Positions 1 through 9,167 are shown, numbered from the stretch's first letter. The stretch is DNA of 64,000 nucleotides from Mycolicibacterium aromaticivorans JS19b1 = JCM 16368 (GCF_000559085.1 NZ_JALN02000001.1:4526001-4590000); one strand, 5' to 3'. Notes: a model not told the origin generated them from the sequence alone. Program-made: numbers and translations.

Positions 1-38
1 GTGCGGATGCGCTTTTCCTGCGACTTGATGTTGGCCAC
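1..38 (-). CDS. rpsT: 30S ribosomal protein S20, N-terminal fragment (cut by window edge)
   Basis: Read on the minus strand from a GTG at 38, the first twelve codons give VANIKSQEKRIR, the characteristic start of S20, a small-subunit protein that binds 16S rRNA. A GAGGA ribosome binding site lies about 9 nt upstream. The rest runs off the left edge. In M. tuberculosis rpsT is the divergent neighbour of the ATP-grasp gene that follows here, so context agrees. Only the fragment can be seen. Confidence 0.88.
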   Translation of the reverse strand, partial: MANIKSQEKRIR

Positions 39-187
39 GCGTTAGTTCCTCGTCTTCAAGCTTGGGGTTCGTCAGTCTTGCCGGGGCCGTCAGGCCCTCG
101 GGCAGCGACTGCTCAGAGTACCAGTGGTGGCCCTGAACTCACAAAATGGAGGTCACTGGCCTGCCGAAACGGTGAACGTGCGGCAGC

Positions 188-1870
188 ATGGGACACGTGA
201 GCCTTCGAACCCTGCCTTCGGAAACAAACCGGTCGTCGCGCAATGGGTCGCGACAACCTCGGCGTCACGACCATATCTTCGGCGGTTACAACAACCTCGG
301 CTCCTACGCCAAGGCCTTCGACGAGATGTTCGACAACCAGGGCAACGTCCGTGGGCCGTACAAGGGGATTTTCGCCGAACTCGCGCCGTCCGACGCCGAA
401 GAACTCGAAGCCAGGGCCGAGGCGCTGGGCCGCGCGTTCATCGATCAGGGCATCACGTTCTCACTGTCCGGCCAAGAGCGGCCGTTCCCGCTCGACCTGG
501 TGCCCCGGGTGATCTCCGCCGCCGAGTGGTCCCGGCTCGAACGGGGCATCACCCAACGGGTCAAGGCGCTGGAGATGTATCTCGACGATATCTACGGCGA
601 TCAGGAAATCCTGCGTGACGGGGTCATCCCGCGCCGGCTGATCACCTCGTGCGAGCACTTCCACCGGCAGGCCGCCGGCATCAGCCCGCCCAACGGGGTG
701 CGCATCCACGTCGCCGGCATCGACCTCGTTCGCGACGCCCAGGGCACCTTCCGGGTGCTCGAGGACAACCTGCGGTCCCCGTCGGGCGTCTCCTACGTCA
801 TGGAGAACCGGCGCACCATGGCCCGGGTTTTCCCCAACCTGTTCGCCACCCACCGGGTGCGCGCGGTCGGCGACTACTCGTCGCACCTGCTGCGGGCGCT
901 GCGCAACGCCGCGGCCACCAACGAGGCCGACCCGACGGTCGTCGTGCTCACCCCGGGGCCGTTCAACTCGGCGTACTTCGAGCACTCCCTGCTGGCCCGG
1001 CAGATGGGCGTGGAGCTGGTCGAGGGCCGCGACCTGTTCTGTCGCGACAACGTGGTCTACATGCGCACCACCGAAGGAGAGCGCCAGGTCGATGTCATCT
1101 ATCGCCGGATCGACGACGACTACCTCGACCCCATGCAGTTCCGTCCCGACTCGGTGCTCGGCGTGGCGGGTCTGCTGAATGCCGCGCGCGCAGGCAACGT
1201 GGTGATCTCCAGCGCGGTCGGCAACGGCGTCGGCGACGACAAGCTGGTCTACACCTACGTGCCGACGATCATCGAGTACTACCTCGGCGAGAAGCCGCTG
1301 TTGGCCAACGTCGACACGTTCCGCTGCTGGCTCGAGGAGGAATGCGAAGAAGTGCTCGACCGGGTCGACGAGCTGGTGATCAAACCGGTCGAAGGTTCGG
1401 GCGGGTACGGCATCGTGTTCGGCCCGGACGCGTCCGAGAAGGAGCTTGCGTCCATTCGCAAAAAAGTTGCCGCCGATCCGCGCGGCTGGATCGCGCAGCC
1501 CGTCGTCCAGCTGTCGACGGTGCCCACCAAGGTGGGCGACGCGTTGGCCCCGCGCCACGTCGATCTACGGCCCTTCGCGGTCAACGACGGTGAGGACGTC
1601 TGGGTGCTGCCCGGTGGACTGACCCGCACGGCGCTGATCGAGGGGTCGCTGGTGGTCAACTCCAGTCAGGGCGGCGGATCCAAGGACACCTGGGTGCTGG
1701 CCTCCAAGACGTCGGTGGCCGCCCGCGAACTCGGCGACGCGGAGGTGGTGCGCAAGATCCCCAAACCCGGCAAGGCAGCGGTCGCCGAGAAAGGTCCCGA
1801 GTCGTCCGGTCAGCAGCAACAAGGCCAACAGCAGCAGAGCCAGCAGCAGCAACAGCAGGTGATGCGCTGA
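188..1870 (+). CDS. Circularly permuted ATP-grasp protein (Rv2411c-like)
   Basis: This 560-residue protein belongs to the circularly permuted ATP-grasp type 2 family (DUF404/DUF407), predicted ATP-dependent carboxylate-amine ligases. Typical family stretches are GNVRGPYKGIFAELAPSDAE near residue 50, VLEDNLRSPSGVSYVMENRR near 190, and KPVEGSGGYGIVFGP followed later by HVDLRPFAVN. It starts a tightly coupled operon with an alpha-E protein and a transglutaminase-like protein, a trio conserved across bacteria and thought to make or process a peptide of unknown identity. The C-terminus is a glutamine-rich tail (residues about 537-558) encoded by CAG/CAA triplets. The start is uncertain: residues before about 30 look unconserved, and a GTG at 197 is an alternative. 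Confidence 0.88.
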   Translation: MGHVSLRTLPSETNRSSRNGSRQPRRHDHIFGGYNNLGSYAKAFDEMFDNQGNVRGPYKGIFAELAPSDAEELEARAEALGRAFIDQGITFSLSGQERPFPLDLVPRVISAAEWSRLERGITQRVKALEMYLDDIYGDQEILRDGVIPRRLITSCEHFHRQAAGISPPNGVRIHVAGIDLVRDAQGTFRVLEDNLRSPSGVSYVMENRRTMARVFPNLFATHRVRAVGDYSSHLLRALRNAAATNEADPTVVVLTPGPFNSAYFEHSLLARQMGVELVEGRDLFCRDNVVYMRTTEGERQVDVIYRRIDDDYLDPMQFRPDSVLGVAGLLNAARAGNVVISSAVGNGVGDDKLVYTYVPTIIEYYLGEKPLLANVDTFRCWLEEECEEVLDRVDELVIKPVEGSGGYGIVFGPDASEKELASIRKKVAADPRGWIAQPVVQLSTVPTKVGDALAPRHVDLRPFAVNDGEDVWVLPGGLTRTALIEGSLVVNSSQGGGSKDTWVLASKTSVAARELGDAEVVRKIPKPGKAAVAEKGPESSGQQQQGQQQQSQQQQQQVMR

Positions 1871-2847
1871 TGTTGGCCCGCAACGCCGAGGCGCTCTACT
1901 GGATCGGACGCTACGTCGAGCGCGCCGACGACATCGCCCGCATCCTCGATGTGACGGTGCATCAGCTGCTCGAGGACTCGAGCGTGGACCCCGACCAGAC
2001 TTCGCGGATTCTGCTGCAGGTGCTGGGTATCGAGCCGCCCAAACATCAGCTCGATCTGTGGTCACTGACTGATCTGGTGGCATTCAGCCGCGATACCGTG
2101 GGCGGCTGCTCGATCGTCGAGGCGATCTCGGCGGCCCGTGAGAATGCCCGTTCGGCAAGGGAAGTCACATCCAGTGACATGTGGGAGTGCCTGAACACCA
2201 CCTACAACGCGCTCGCCGAACGGGAGCGCGCGGCCCGCCGGCTCGGCCCGCACGAGTTCTTCAGCTTCATCGAGGGCCGAGCGGCGATGTTCGCAGGGTT
2301 GGCCGATTCGACGCTGTCCCGTGACGACGGGTACCGCTTCCTGGTGCTCGGGCGCGCCATCGAGAGGGTCGACATGACCGTGCGGCTGCTGCTGTCGCGG
2401 GTGGGGGACAGCGCCTCGTCACCGGCCTGGGTGACGGTGCTGCGCTCGGCGGGCGCCCACGACACGTATCTGCGTACCTACCGCGGTGTGCTCGACGCCA
2501 GCCGCGTCGTCGAATTCATGTTGCTGGACCGGCTTTTCCCGCGGTCGATCTACTACTCGCTCAGACTGGCCGAGCACAGCCTCGACGAACTCATGCACCG
2601 TCCGCACAACCGGCTGGGCTCCACCGCCGAGGCTCAACGCCTCCTCGGCCGCGCCCGCAGCGAGTTGGAGTTCATCCGTCCGGGCGTGCTGCTGGAGTCC
2701 TTGGAGGAACGGCTGGCCGGACTGCAGACAACCTGTCGCGACGTCGGAGAGGCGGTGGCGCTGCAGTACTTCCACTCCGCGCCGTGGGTCGCGTGGTCCG
2801 ACGCCGGACAGCGCGGTGCGCTTGTCATCGAGGAAGGGGAGATCTGA
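1870..2847 (+). CDS. Alpha-E domain protein (DUF403, Rv2410c-like)
   Basis: The 325-residue protein opens with MLARNAEALYWIGRYVERAD, the hallmark of the alpha-E family, an all-helical domain with many conserved Arg and Glu residues (for example GRAIERVDMT in the middle). Its biochemical role is unknown. It is always found beside circularly permuted ATP-grasp ligases and transglutaminase-like proteases and is assumed to act with them. The ATG overlaps the stop of the upstream gene by one base (TGATG), and its own stop overlaps the next start the same way, so the three genes are translationally coupled. Confidence 0.9.
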   Translation: MLARNAEALYWIGRYVERADDIARILDVTVHQLLEDSSVDPDQTSRILLQVLGIEPPKHQLDLWSLTDLVAFSRDTVGGCSIVEAISAARENARSAREVTSSDMWECLNTTYNALAERERAARRLGPHEFFSFIEGRAAMFAGLADSTLSRDDGYRFLVLGRAIERVDMTVRLLLSRVGDSASSPAWVTVLRSAGAHDTYLRTYRGVLDASRVVEFMLLDRLFPRSIYYSLRLAEHSLDELMHRPHNRLGSTAEAQRLLGRARSELEFIRPGVLLESLEERLAGLQTTCRDVGEAVALQYFHSAPWVAWSDAGQRGALVIEEGEI

Positions 2848-3686
2848 TGTGGCGGATGCGGGTCGTGCACGCGACGGGGTACGCCTACAAGTCACCGGTC
2901 ACCGCGTCGTACAACGAGGCCCGGCTGACGCCGCGCTCGGACTCCCGGCAGAACGTCATCCTCAACCGCGTGGAGACCATCCCGGCGACTCGTAATTACC
3001 GCTACGTCGACTATTGGGGCACGGCGGTAACGGCTTTCGACTTGCACGCGCCGCACACGGAGTTGGAGGTGACAGCGTCATCGGTGGTCGAGACCGACAA
3101 GCCGGAAGCTCCCAGCGATGACGTGACGTGGGACGAACTGGCCTCCGCGGCGGTCCGGGACCGGTTCGACGAGGTGCTCACTCCGACGCACTACACGCCG
3201 GCCAGCCGGCGACTCGAGCGGGTCGGCAGACGCATCATCAAAGAGAACGATCCGGTGCAGGCCGTGATCGCCGCCGCCCAGTGGGCGCACAGCGAACTCA
3301 GTTACGTTCCCGGCACCACCGGTGTGCACTCGTCGGGCCTCGATGCACTCCGGGAAGGCAAAGGCGTGTGTCAGGACTTCGCTCATCTGACGCTGATCCT
3401 GTTGCGTGGCATGGGGATTCCGGCCCGGTACGTGTCGGGGTACCTGCACCCCAACCGTGATGCCGTGATCGGCGACACCATCGATGGGCAGAGTCACGCG
3501 TGGATTCAGGCCTGGACCGGTGGCTGGTGGAACTATGACCCGACCAACGATTCGGAGATCAACGAGCAGTACATCAGCGTCGGCGTCGGCCGAGACTACG
3601 CCGACGTCACCCCCCTGAAGGGCATCTACTCCGGCGAGGGCTCGACCGATCTCGATGTGGTCGTGGAGGTCACCAGGCTGGCGTGA
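2847..3686 (+). CDS. Transglutaminase-like cysteine protease-fold protein (Rv2409c-like)
   Basis: This protein has 279 residues when begun at the ATG that overlaps the preceding stop (TGATG). The transglutaminase-like catalytic triad is visible: Cys175 in GVCQDFAHL, His217 in QSHAWIQAW and Asp231 in YDPTND. An N-terminal bacterial transglutaminase-like beta domain covers roughly residues 1-85. There is no signal peptide, so it acts in the cytoplasm with the ATP-grasp and alpha-E proteins, perhaps cutting or cross-linking their peptide product (inference). The 3' end overlaps the convergent PepSY gene by 61 bp. Confidence 0.9.
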   Translation: MWRMRVVHATGYAYKSPVTASYNEARLTPRSDSRQNVILNRVETIPATRNYRYVDYWGTAVTAFDLHAPHTELEVTASSVVETDKPEAPSDDVTWDELASAAVRDRFDEVLTPTHYTPASRRLERVGRRIIKENDPVQAVIAAAQWAHSELSYVPGTTGVHSSGLDALREGKGVCQDFAHLTLILLRGMGIPARYVSGYLHPNRDAVIGDTIDGQSHAWIQAWTGGWWNYDPTNDSEINEQYISVGVGRDYADVTPLKGIYSGEGSTDLDVVVEVTRLA

Positions 3687-5179
3687 TCGGGCGGTGGCCG
3701 GCGGGAACTGATGATCGCTTCGGCCACCAGCACCACCAGCAGCGAAATACCGAAGGCCGGGAACAGGATTCCGAGCACGACCGAGATGACCGTCACGGTG
3801 ATCATCGCTTTCTTCGGGGTGTTCGCCAGGGTGGATTCGCTGGCCGGGGCGGGCAGGCCGCTGCGGCCGGTGGGACGGCGTTTCCACCACATCAGCACTC
3901 CCGTCGCCGCGCTGAGGAGAACCCCGAGGCAGGCGACGGTGGCCGAAATGCGGGTGAGCCAACCCATTTGGTTGCCCATGTGCATGGCGATCCCGAAGCT
4001 TGTCAGCCGGGACAGCGCGCCGTCCTGGGCGGCGGTGGCGTTGGTGATGGTGGCACCGGTGAACTGGTTCAGATACAACGTCCGCTGTTCGGACACCCGC
4101 TGCGGCCACCGGTTGACCACCGTGTAGCTGCCGTAGACCGTCGTGCCGTCCCGCGTCGTATCGGCCGGCGGGAAGATCGAATAGCCGGGCACCATGTGCT
4201 CGTCCTTGGCGATCCGGTCGATGTCGTTGTAGGACATCCGGGCCGCGCCCGCGGCGGGCTGCGATGAGTAGATCGGGTCGTCGGTGGCGGCCCAGGCGAT
4301 GCGGCGGCCCAGGCGGTCGTAGTCCCCGAGCTTCGCCGGTGTTGAGGGAGCATCGATTTCGGTGGACGGGGTGACTGTTGCGGTCACCGCCCGCCAGTTC
4401 TCACCCCAGTACCGCGTCCAGGTCATCCCGGACAGGATGTAGCAGATCAGGATGACCGCGACGACGACCCCGGTCAGCGCGTGCACGTCGCGCCACCGCA
4501 ACCGGCCGCCGGCGCGCCATCGCACGCTCAGCAGCGGTTTGGCGGCTTCGGTGGCGCGCGGCCACCACAGATAGATCCCGCTGCCGAGCAGAACCAGGAT
4601 CCAGGTCGCGGTCAGCTCCATCCAGAGGTTGCCGATGCCGACCGGGATGGTGGACTCCGGATATGCGGACGGATTGATGAGGTGTCCCAGTGACGGCAAC
4701 TGGACGTGTGGGCCGTCGTTGCCGAACATCCGGTGCAGCTGATTGGCCCAGCCCACAAGTCCGGACAGCTGATCGCGCTGCCCCAGATAGACGCCCGTAT
4801 ACGGATTGACGAACACCTGGATGACGTTGGCTTCGGCCTGTGGGTAGCCCGTGGCATCAGCGGCCGAGAAGTCCACCCGGGTCGAGGAGTTCGGGCCGTC
4901 CGGTGGGGTGACCGCCTCCAACGTGCTCCCGGTGCCCGCGTGCTCGGTGGCGGTGGCCACCTGAGCATCGAGGGGAACGGTCTGGGGTCCCTGCTCGACC
5001 ACCAGCAGGTGCCGGTTGAGCAGGGCGTCCAGCGGCTGGCTGTAGAGGATCACCAGGCCGCTGCAGGCCAACACCACCAACACCGGGGCGGCGAACAGCC
5101 CCACCCAGAAGTGCAGCCGCCAGATCCGGCGCAGCACAGCCGCATCACCGCGGCGCGTCGAAGTCTCGGTCGTCGTCAT
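3626..5179 (-). CDS. PepSY-associated TM helix (PiuB-like) membrane protein
   Basis: The 517-residue protein is of the PepSY-associated membrane family (PiuB type), often linked to iron or heme uptake and transmembrane reduction. A membrane helix follows residue 20 (LHFWVGLFAAPVLVVLACSG). A long extracytoplasmic part with PepSY-like segments follows, then helices near 165-185 (LWMELTATWILVLLGSGIYLWW), 215-235 (HALTGVVVAVILICYILSG), around 410 (SATVACLGVLLSAATGVLMWW) and a final pair near 460-490. The motif HRMFGNDGPH and the tryptophan-rich helix ends fit the family. It is monocistronic and convergent with the transglutaminase-like gene. Substrate unknown. Confidence 0.78.
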   Translation of the reverse strand: MTTTETSTRRGDAAVLRRIWRLHFWVGLFAAPVLVVLACSGLVILYSQPLDALLNRHLLVVEQGPQTVPLDAQVATATEHAGTGSTLEAVTPPDGPNSSTRVDFSAADATGYPQAEANVIQVFVNPYTGVYLGQRDQLSGLVGWANQLHRMFGNDGPHVQLPSLGHLINPSAYPESTIPVGIGNLWMELTATWILVLLGSGIYLWWPRATEAAKPLLSVRWRAGGRLRWRDVHALTGVVVAVILICYILSGMTWTRYWGENWRAVTATVTPSTEIDAPSTPAKLGDYDRLGRRIAWAATDDPIYSSQPAAGAARMSYNDIDRIAKDEHMVPGYSIFPPADTTRDGTTVYGSYTVVNRWPQRVSEQRTLYLNQFTGATITNATAAQDGALSRLTSFGIAMHMGNQMGWLTRISATVACLGVLLSAATGVLMWWKRRPTGRSGLPAPASESTLANTPKKAMITVTVISVVLGILFPAFGISLLVVLVAEAIISSRRPPPDHASLVTSTTTSRSVEPSPE

Positions 5180-5206
5180 CGCCCATAAGTCGGGCGACGG
5201 CGCGGC

Positions 5207-6037
5207 TTAGTTCCCGACGGAAACGCGGTGCAGGTCGTTGCCGATCTCGACCGGGCCGCTGAACTCGGTCGCAGCCTTGGCGCGCCACTGGTCCTCCTGG
5301 CCGGGCACCAGAGGAGGTACGTAGTGGGTGAGCACCAGTGTGCCGACGCCGGCGCGGGCCGCGGTCGCAGCGGCCTGCTCGACCGACGAGTGGTAGTCGA
5401 GGATGTCCCGGATCCGCTGGACCGGCATCTGCTCGACGAGATCCGCTCGGATCACGGTGTGCACCAAAGCGTTCGCCCCGGTGGCAAGTTCGTCGAGCCC
5501 GGCGCAGGGCACGGTGTCACCGGCCAGCACCACCGCGACACCGTCGTATTCGACGCGGAAACCGAGCGTCGGCTCGACCGGGCGGTGGTCGGTGGGCGCC
5601 GCGGTGATCCGGACGCCGCCCTCGTCCCACACCTGACCGGAGGCGTACTCGTACACCTGAATCGACGGAGGTTCGGTGATGTCGGGGTGGTGGCCGATGC
5701 GGTAGGAGATGTCGGGTGCCAACGCCGCCAGCGTCGCGTCGACGACGGCCTTGGTGCCGGGCGGGCCGATGATCGGCAGCGGGGTGGGCACGAACGTGGT
5801 GACCCAGCGGGTGGTGATCACATCGGACAGGTCGGTGATGTGGTCACTGTGCAGATGGGTCAGCAGCAGCGCGGTGATGTTGGCGGCGCCGACGCCCGCC
5901 GCGGCGGCCCGCATGAGCACCCCGCGTCCGCAGTCCACCAGGAACAGCGAGTCGCCGGCTTTGACCAGGGTTGACGGCCCGGCGCGATTCGGGTCGACCA
6001 TCGGGCTTCCGGTGCCGAGCAGCGTGACGTCGATCAT
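5207..6037 (-). CDS. MBL-fold metallo-hydrolase, ribonuclease Z-like (Rv2407-like)
   Basis: A 276-residue metallo-beta-lactamase fold protein. The metal-binding motif THLHSDH is at residues 60-66, preceded by DCGRG near 36-39; AGDTVPC near 168 and LTHYVPP near the C-terminus supply further ligands. The opening VTLLGTGSP is typical of the RNase Z/ElaC branch, and M. tuberculosis Rv2407 is annotated as ribonuclease Z, the tRNA 3' endonuclease. Similar proteins act on other phosphodiesters, so the tRNA role is inference. Transcribed alone and divergent from the glutamine synthetase operon. Confidence 0.82.
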   Translation of the reverse strand: MIDVTLLGTGSPMVDPNRAGPSTLVKAGDSLFLVDCGRGVLMRAAAAGVGAANITALLLTHLHSDHITDLSDVITTRWVTTFVPTPLPIIGPPGTKAVVDATLAALAPDISYRIGHHPDITEPPSIQVYEYASGQVWDEGGVRITAAPTDHRPVEPTLGFRVEYDGVAVVLAGDTVPCAGLDELATGANALVHTVIRADLVEQMPVQRIRDILDYHSSVEQAAATAARAGVGTLVLTHYVPPLVPGQEDQWRAKAATEFSGPVEIGNDLHRVSVGN

Positions 6038-6118
6038 GGGGTTAATTACTACCCTGCCGGGCTGCGACTCGGGGGCAATTGGTCGCCGGCACGGCGGGTT
6101 TCGCCACCCGACCGCTTT

Positions 6119-6218
6119 TCAATGACCTATTGACACGATTCGTGCGGCTGCTGTGTCTAACTGCTGTGTTCGCGGGCATTTCGGCTGGCCAACTTTCAAT
6201 AGGTCATTCATTAGTTGG
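6119..6218. promoter_or_regulatory. Two inverted operator-like dyads upstream of the glutamine synthetase operon
   Basis: A 15-bp dyad TCAATGACCTATTGA (6119-6133, arms TCAAT/ATTGA) recurs inverted at 6196-6210 with one mismatch. The second copy is centred inside a larger dyad, CCAACT (6189-6194) and AGTTGG (6213-6218). The centres are 77 bp apart. The first site overlaps a TTGACA hexamer (6130-6135) that could be a -35 box. The natural candidate to bind them is the TetR-family protein encoded at the end of the operon. Confidence 0.6.
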
Positions 6219-6277
6219 AAACAGCGCAGTTACAGAGCGTGGCTACGGTGGCTTCGACCGGTGCGAGAAGGGAACAC

Positions 6278-7645
6278 ATGACAAGCACGCTCAACGGGCA
6301 GGCACACACCGACGTCCGCGAGGTCGCCGAGAAGCTGACCGCCGCGGGAGTCCGCTACGCGGCGATCAGTTTCGTCGACATGCACGGCAAGCCGAAGGCG
6401 AAGATGGTGCCGTTGGGCCATTTGGAGCAGGCCGCGAACGGGTCGGAGATGTTCACCGGGGCGGCGCTGGACGGGGTGCCGCAGGATGTCAACGATGACG
6501 AGGTCGCGCCGCACCCGGACCTCCACGCGGCGATCGTCATGCCGTTCAACCGCGAGATCGCGTGGTTTCCCGGCGATCTGTGGGTCGGTGACACCCCGTT
6601 CGAGTCGTGCAGCCGTCAGATCCTCAAGCGGGTCACCGCCGAGGCGGCGACGTTGGGCTACGCCTTCAACCTCGGCATCGAGACGGAGTTCTTCCTGCTG
6701 TCGGATCGCAACGGGGTGCCGGAGCCGGCCAGCCCCGACGACAATCTGGATAAACCCTGCTACGACCTGCGCGGCATGCTGCACAACTTCGGCGTGGTCG
6801 ACGAGATCGTCGCGGCGATGAACGAACTGGGTTGGGATGTCTACTCTTTCGACCACGAGGACGGCAACGGTCAGTTCGAGACCGACTTCACCTACACCGA
6901 CGCGGTGTCGATGGCCGACCGGTTCGTCTTCTTCCGGATGATGGTCGGCGAGATCGCCCGCAAGCACGGACTGTTCGCCTCGTGGATGCCGAAACCCTTC
7001 GCCGATCGAACGGGCAGCGGAGCGCATTACAACATGTCACTGGCCGACGTCGACGGGACCAATCTCTTCGAATCCACCGACGATCCGCACGGTTGCGGGC
7101 TTTCCTCGCTCGGCTACCAGTTCATCGCCGGTGTGCTGCGCCACGCACCGGCGATCTGCGCGGTCATCGCGCCGACGGTCAACAGCTACAAGCGACTGGT
7201 CAAGCAGGGCAGCATGTCCGGTCTGACGTGGGCACCGATCTTCGCCTGCTACGGCGACAACAACCGCACCAACATGCTGCGGATCCCTCGGGGCGGCGGT
7301 CGCGTCGAATGCCGTGCCGCCGACAGCGCCAACAATCCTTATCTGGGCGCTGCGCTGATGCTGGCCGCCGGACTCGAAGGGATCCGGGAGGGGCTCGACC
7401 CCGGCGCCCCCAACCGCGACAACCTCTACCGGCTCTCGGAACCGGATCTGATCGAGCGGGGCATCACCTGGCTGCCGCGTTCACTCGGTGAAGCCATCGA
7501 CGCGATCGAGGCAGACTCGTTGGTGCGCAACGTGTTCGGGACGGCAATGTACGACTCGTTCGTCTCCGAGAAGAAGCTCGAGTGGGATTCCTACAACGCG
7601 CACGTCTCGTCGTGGGAGTCTGAGCGCTACCTACGGTTCTTCTGA
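6278..7645 (+). CDS. glnT: Type III (GlnT-like) glutamine synthetase family protein
   Basis: This 455-residue glutamine synthetase fold protein starts at the ATG at 6278 behind GAGAAGGGA; the open frame extends further upstream but without a ribosome binding site. Family marks include SFVDMHGKPKAKMVP near the N-terminus, metal-site glutamates in GIETEFFLL and DHEDGNGQFE, GSGAHYNMSL, and the ATP/glutamate loop PTVNSYKRLV followed by RIPRGGGRVECRAADSANNPYL. The sequence resembles the GlnT / gamma-glutamylmethylamide synthetase group rather than housekeeping GlnA. Coupling to a creatininase-family amidohydrolase suggests amine or gamma-glutamylamide metabolism (inference). The stop overlaps the next start (TGATG). 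Confidence 0.8.
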   Translation: MTSTLNGQAHTDVREVAEKLTAAGVRYAAISFVDMHGKPKAKMVPLGHLEQAANGSEMFTGAALDGVPQDVNDDEVAPHPDLHAAIVMPFNREIAWFPGDLWVGDTPFESCSRQILKRVTAEAATLGYAFNLGIETEFFLLSDRNGVPEPASPDDNLDKPCYDLRGMLHNFGVVDEIVAAMNELGWDVYSFDHEDGNGQFETDFTYTDAVSMADRFVFFRMMVGEIARKHGLFASWMPKPFADRTGSGAHYNMSLADVDGTNLFESTDDPHGCGLSSLGYQFIAGVLRHAPAICAVIAPTVNSYKRLVKQGSMSGLTWAPIFACYGDNNRTNMLRIPRGGGRVECRAADSANNPYLGAALMLAAGLEGIREGLDPGAPNRDNLYRLSEPDLIERGITWLPRSLGEAIDAIEADSLVRNVFGTAMYDSFVSEKKLEWDSYNAHVSSWESERYLRFF

Positions 7646-8388
7646 TGGGCAGTCGCTGGGAAGACCTCAACTCGGTGCAGATCGCCCACCGGCTTTCCGT
7701 CGACCCCGACACCGTGGCTCTGATTCCCGTCGGCGCCACCGAACAGCATGGGCCGCATCTGCCGGTGGGCACCGACACCATCATGGCGACCGCCGTGGCA
7801 GAGGCTGCCGCTGGTGAGCACGCTCTCGTGTTGCCTGCGATCGCATTCGGCGCCAGCTTCTTTCACGGGACCGCGCTGCCGGGCACGGTGGCGTTCGACG
7901 GGGACCAGACCGCGACGGCAGCGGTCCGGGTCGCCGAGGCGTGTGTGGACTCCGGGGTACGGCGCGTTTTGTTCGTCAACGGTCACGTCGGGAACAGCGC
8001 GCCATTGTGGTTGGCCTGCGACCGGTTTCGCAGACACCATCCTGACCGGCGCATCGGCGTCATGCAGTGGTGGGACCTGACACCCGACATCGCGGGGCGA
8101 GCCACCGAAGACGCTGTCGACTGGCACGCCAATGCCGCGGAAACCTCGCTGATGCTGGCGGTCCGGCCCGAACTGGTGGACGTCGACGCGATGCGCGATG
8201 CCGACGACCCCGACCGCACCGCGGGCACGGTGTTCCGTTATCCCGTCCAGCACGTCTCCACCAACGGAGTGACGGGGTACCCGTCGCGGGCCTCGAAGAG
8301 CTACGGCCTCCAGTTGTGGGCCGACGTCGTGGCCGCGGCGCGCGACGTGGTGATGCGCGCGCACACTGAAGTCCCACCGCTGGGATGA
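7645..8388 (+). CDS. Creatininase-family amidohydrolase
   Basis: A 247-residue creatininase-family protein. The metal ligands are in place: Glu33, His35 and Asp44 in ATEQHGPHLPVGTD, a histidine in FVNGHVGN, and a glutamate in NAAETSLM. The family hydrolyses cyclic or linear amides; members include creatininase and the mycofactocin maturase MftE, but no other mycofactocin gene is here, so it is not called MftE. Translationally coupled to the upstream glutamine synthetase (TGATG) and to the downstream regulator (ATGA). It may hydrolyse an amide linked to the synthetase reaction (inference). Confidence 0.78.
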   Translation: MGSRWEDLNSVQIAHRLSVDPDTVALIPVGATEQHGPHLPVGTDTIMATAVAEAAAGEHALVLPAIAFGASFFHGTALPGTVAFDGDQTATAAVRVAEACVDSGVRRVLFVNGHVGNSAPLWLACDRFRRHHPDRRIGVMQWWDLTPDIAGRATEDAVDWHANAAETSLMLAVRPELVDVDAMRDADDPDRTAGTVFRYPVQHVSTNGVTGYPSRASKSYGLQLWADVVAAARDVVMRAHTEVPPLG

Positions 8389-9158
8389 CGGCGGATCCCG
8401 GCCGTACAATTCGCGACGTGCCGACACCGCAGGTCCCCTCACGGGTTCGCGTGATCGGACGGCCCCGCAACGATGCCGATTCGGCGGCTACGACCTCGCC
8501 ACGCACCGGGATCGTCAACGCCGCGACCCGGCTGTTCTCCGAAAAGGGTTATGCGCAAACCACAATGAGCGACATCGCGCGGGCCGTCGGCCTGCAGCAG
8601 TCGTCGCTGTACTACTGGTTCCGTAACAAAGAGCAGCTGCTGGGGGAGACGCTGCTGGTGAACCGGGCACCGCTGAAGTTCATCGCCGAGGTCGGTGCCG
8701 GTTCGGGATCACCGGCAGTCAAGCTATACCGCCTGTTGCGGTTCGACACGATCCAGTTGGCGCTCTCGCCGATCGACTTCAACGAGATCCAGCGCATCGC
8801 CCATGACCAGCGCGCAGACTTCCACCAGTTCTGGACCGACTACGAGCGGCTCAAAGACTGGGTGTCCGACCTGATCGGTGCCGCGATCGTGGAGGGGAAG
8901 TTCATCGACTGCGACCGGGAGGAAACGGCCGGTTTGCTGCTGAACTTCGATGAGGGTGCGCAGAAGCGCACCCGCCTGCACACCGACGAGGGTGACCGGG
9001 TGGCCGAGGCGGTCCGGGTCGCCGAACAGGTTGCGATCATCTCGGTTCGCGGACTGCTCAAGCGGCCCAGCGAGATCGGCCGGATCAGTGCTCAGGCCGC
9101 CCAATTCGACGACACCGCGGTGGCGCTGTCGGTGAGCCAAGCCTCGTCGCAGTCGTGA
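8385..9158 (+). CDS. TetR-family transcriptional regulator
   Basis: The 257-residue protein has a TetR DNA-binding domain after a basic leader of about 40 residues: TGIVNAATRLFSEKGY, then TTMSDIARAVGLQQSSLYYW with the recognition helix at its end. The remaining 170 residues would be the ligand-binding and dimer domain. The ATG overlaps the creatininase stop (ATGA); a GTG at 8419 is a less coupled alternative. As last gene of the operon it likely autoregulates through the paired dyads upstream of the synthetase gene (inference). Confidence 0.85.
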   Translation: MTADPGRTIRDVPTPQVPSRVRVIGRPRNDADSAATTSPRTGIVNAATRLFSEKGYAQTTMSDIARAVGLQQSSLYYWFRNKEQLLGETLLVNRAPLKFIAEVGAGSGSPAVKLYRLLRFDTIQLALSPIDFNEIQRIAHDQRADFHQFWTDYERLKDWVSDLIGAAIVEGKFIDCDREETAGLLLNFDEGAQKRTRLHTDEGDRVAEAVRVAEQVAIISVRGLLKRPSEIGRISAQAAQFDDTAVALSVSQASSQS

Positions 9159-9167
9159 CCGCCGGGG

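Noticed and set aside
7645..8388. Mycofactocin maturation protein MftE
   Set aside because: It is of the same creatininase family, but no mycofactocin precursor or radical SAM maturase is nearby, and the partner genes differ.
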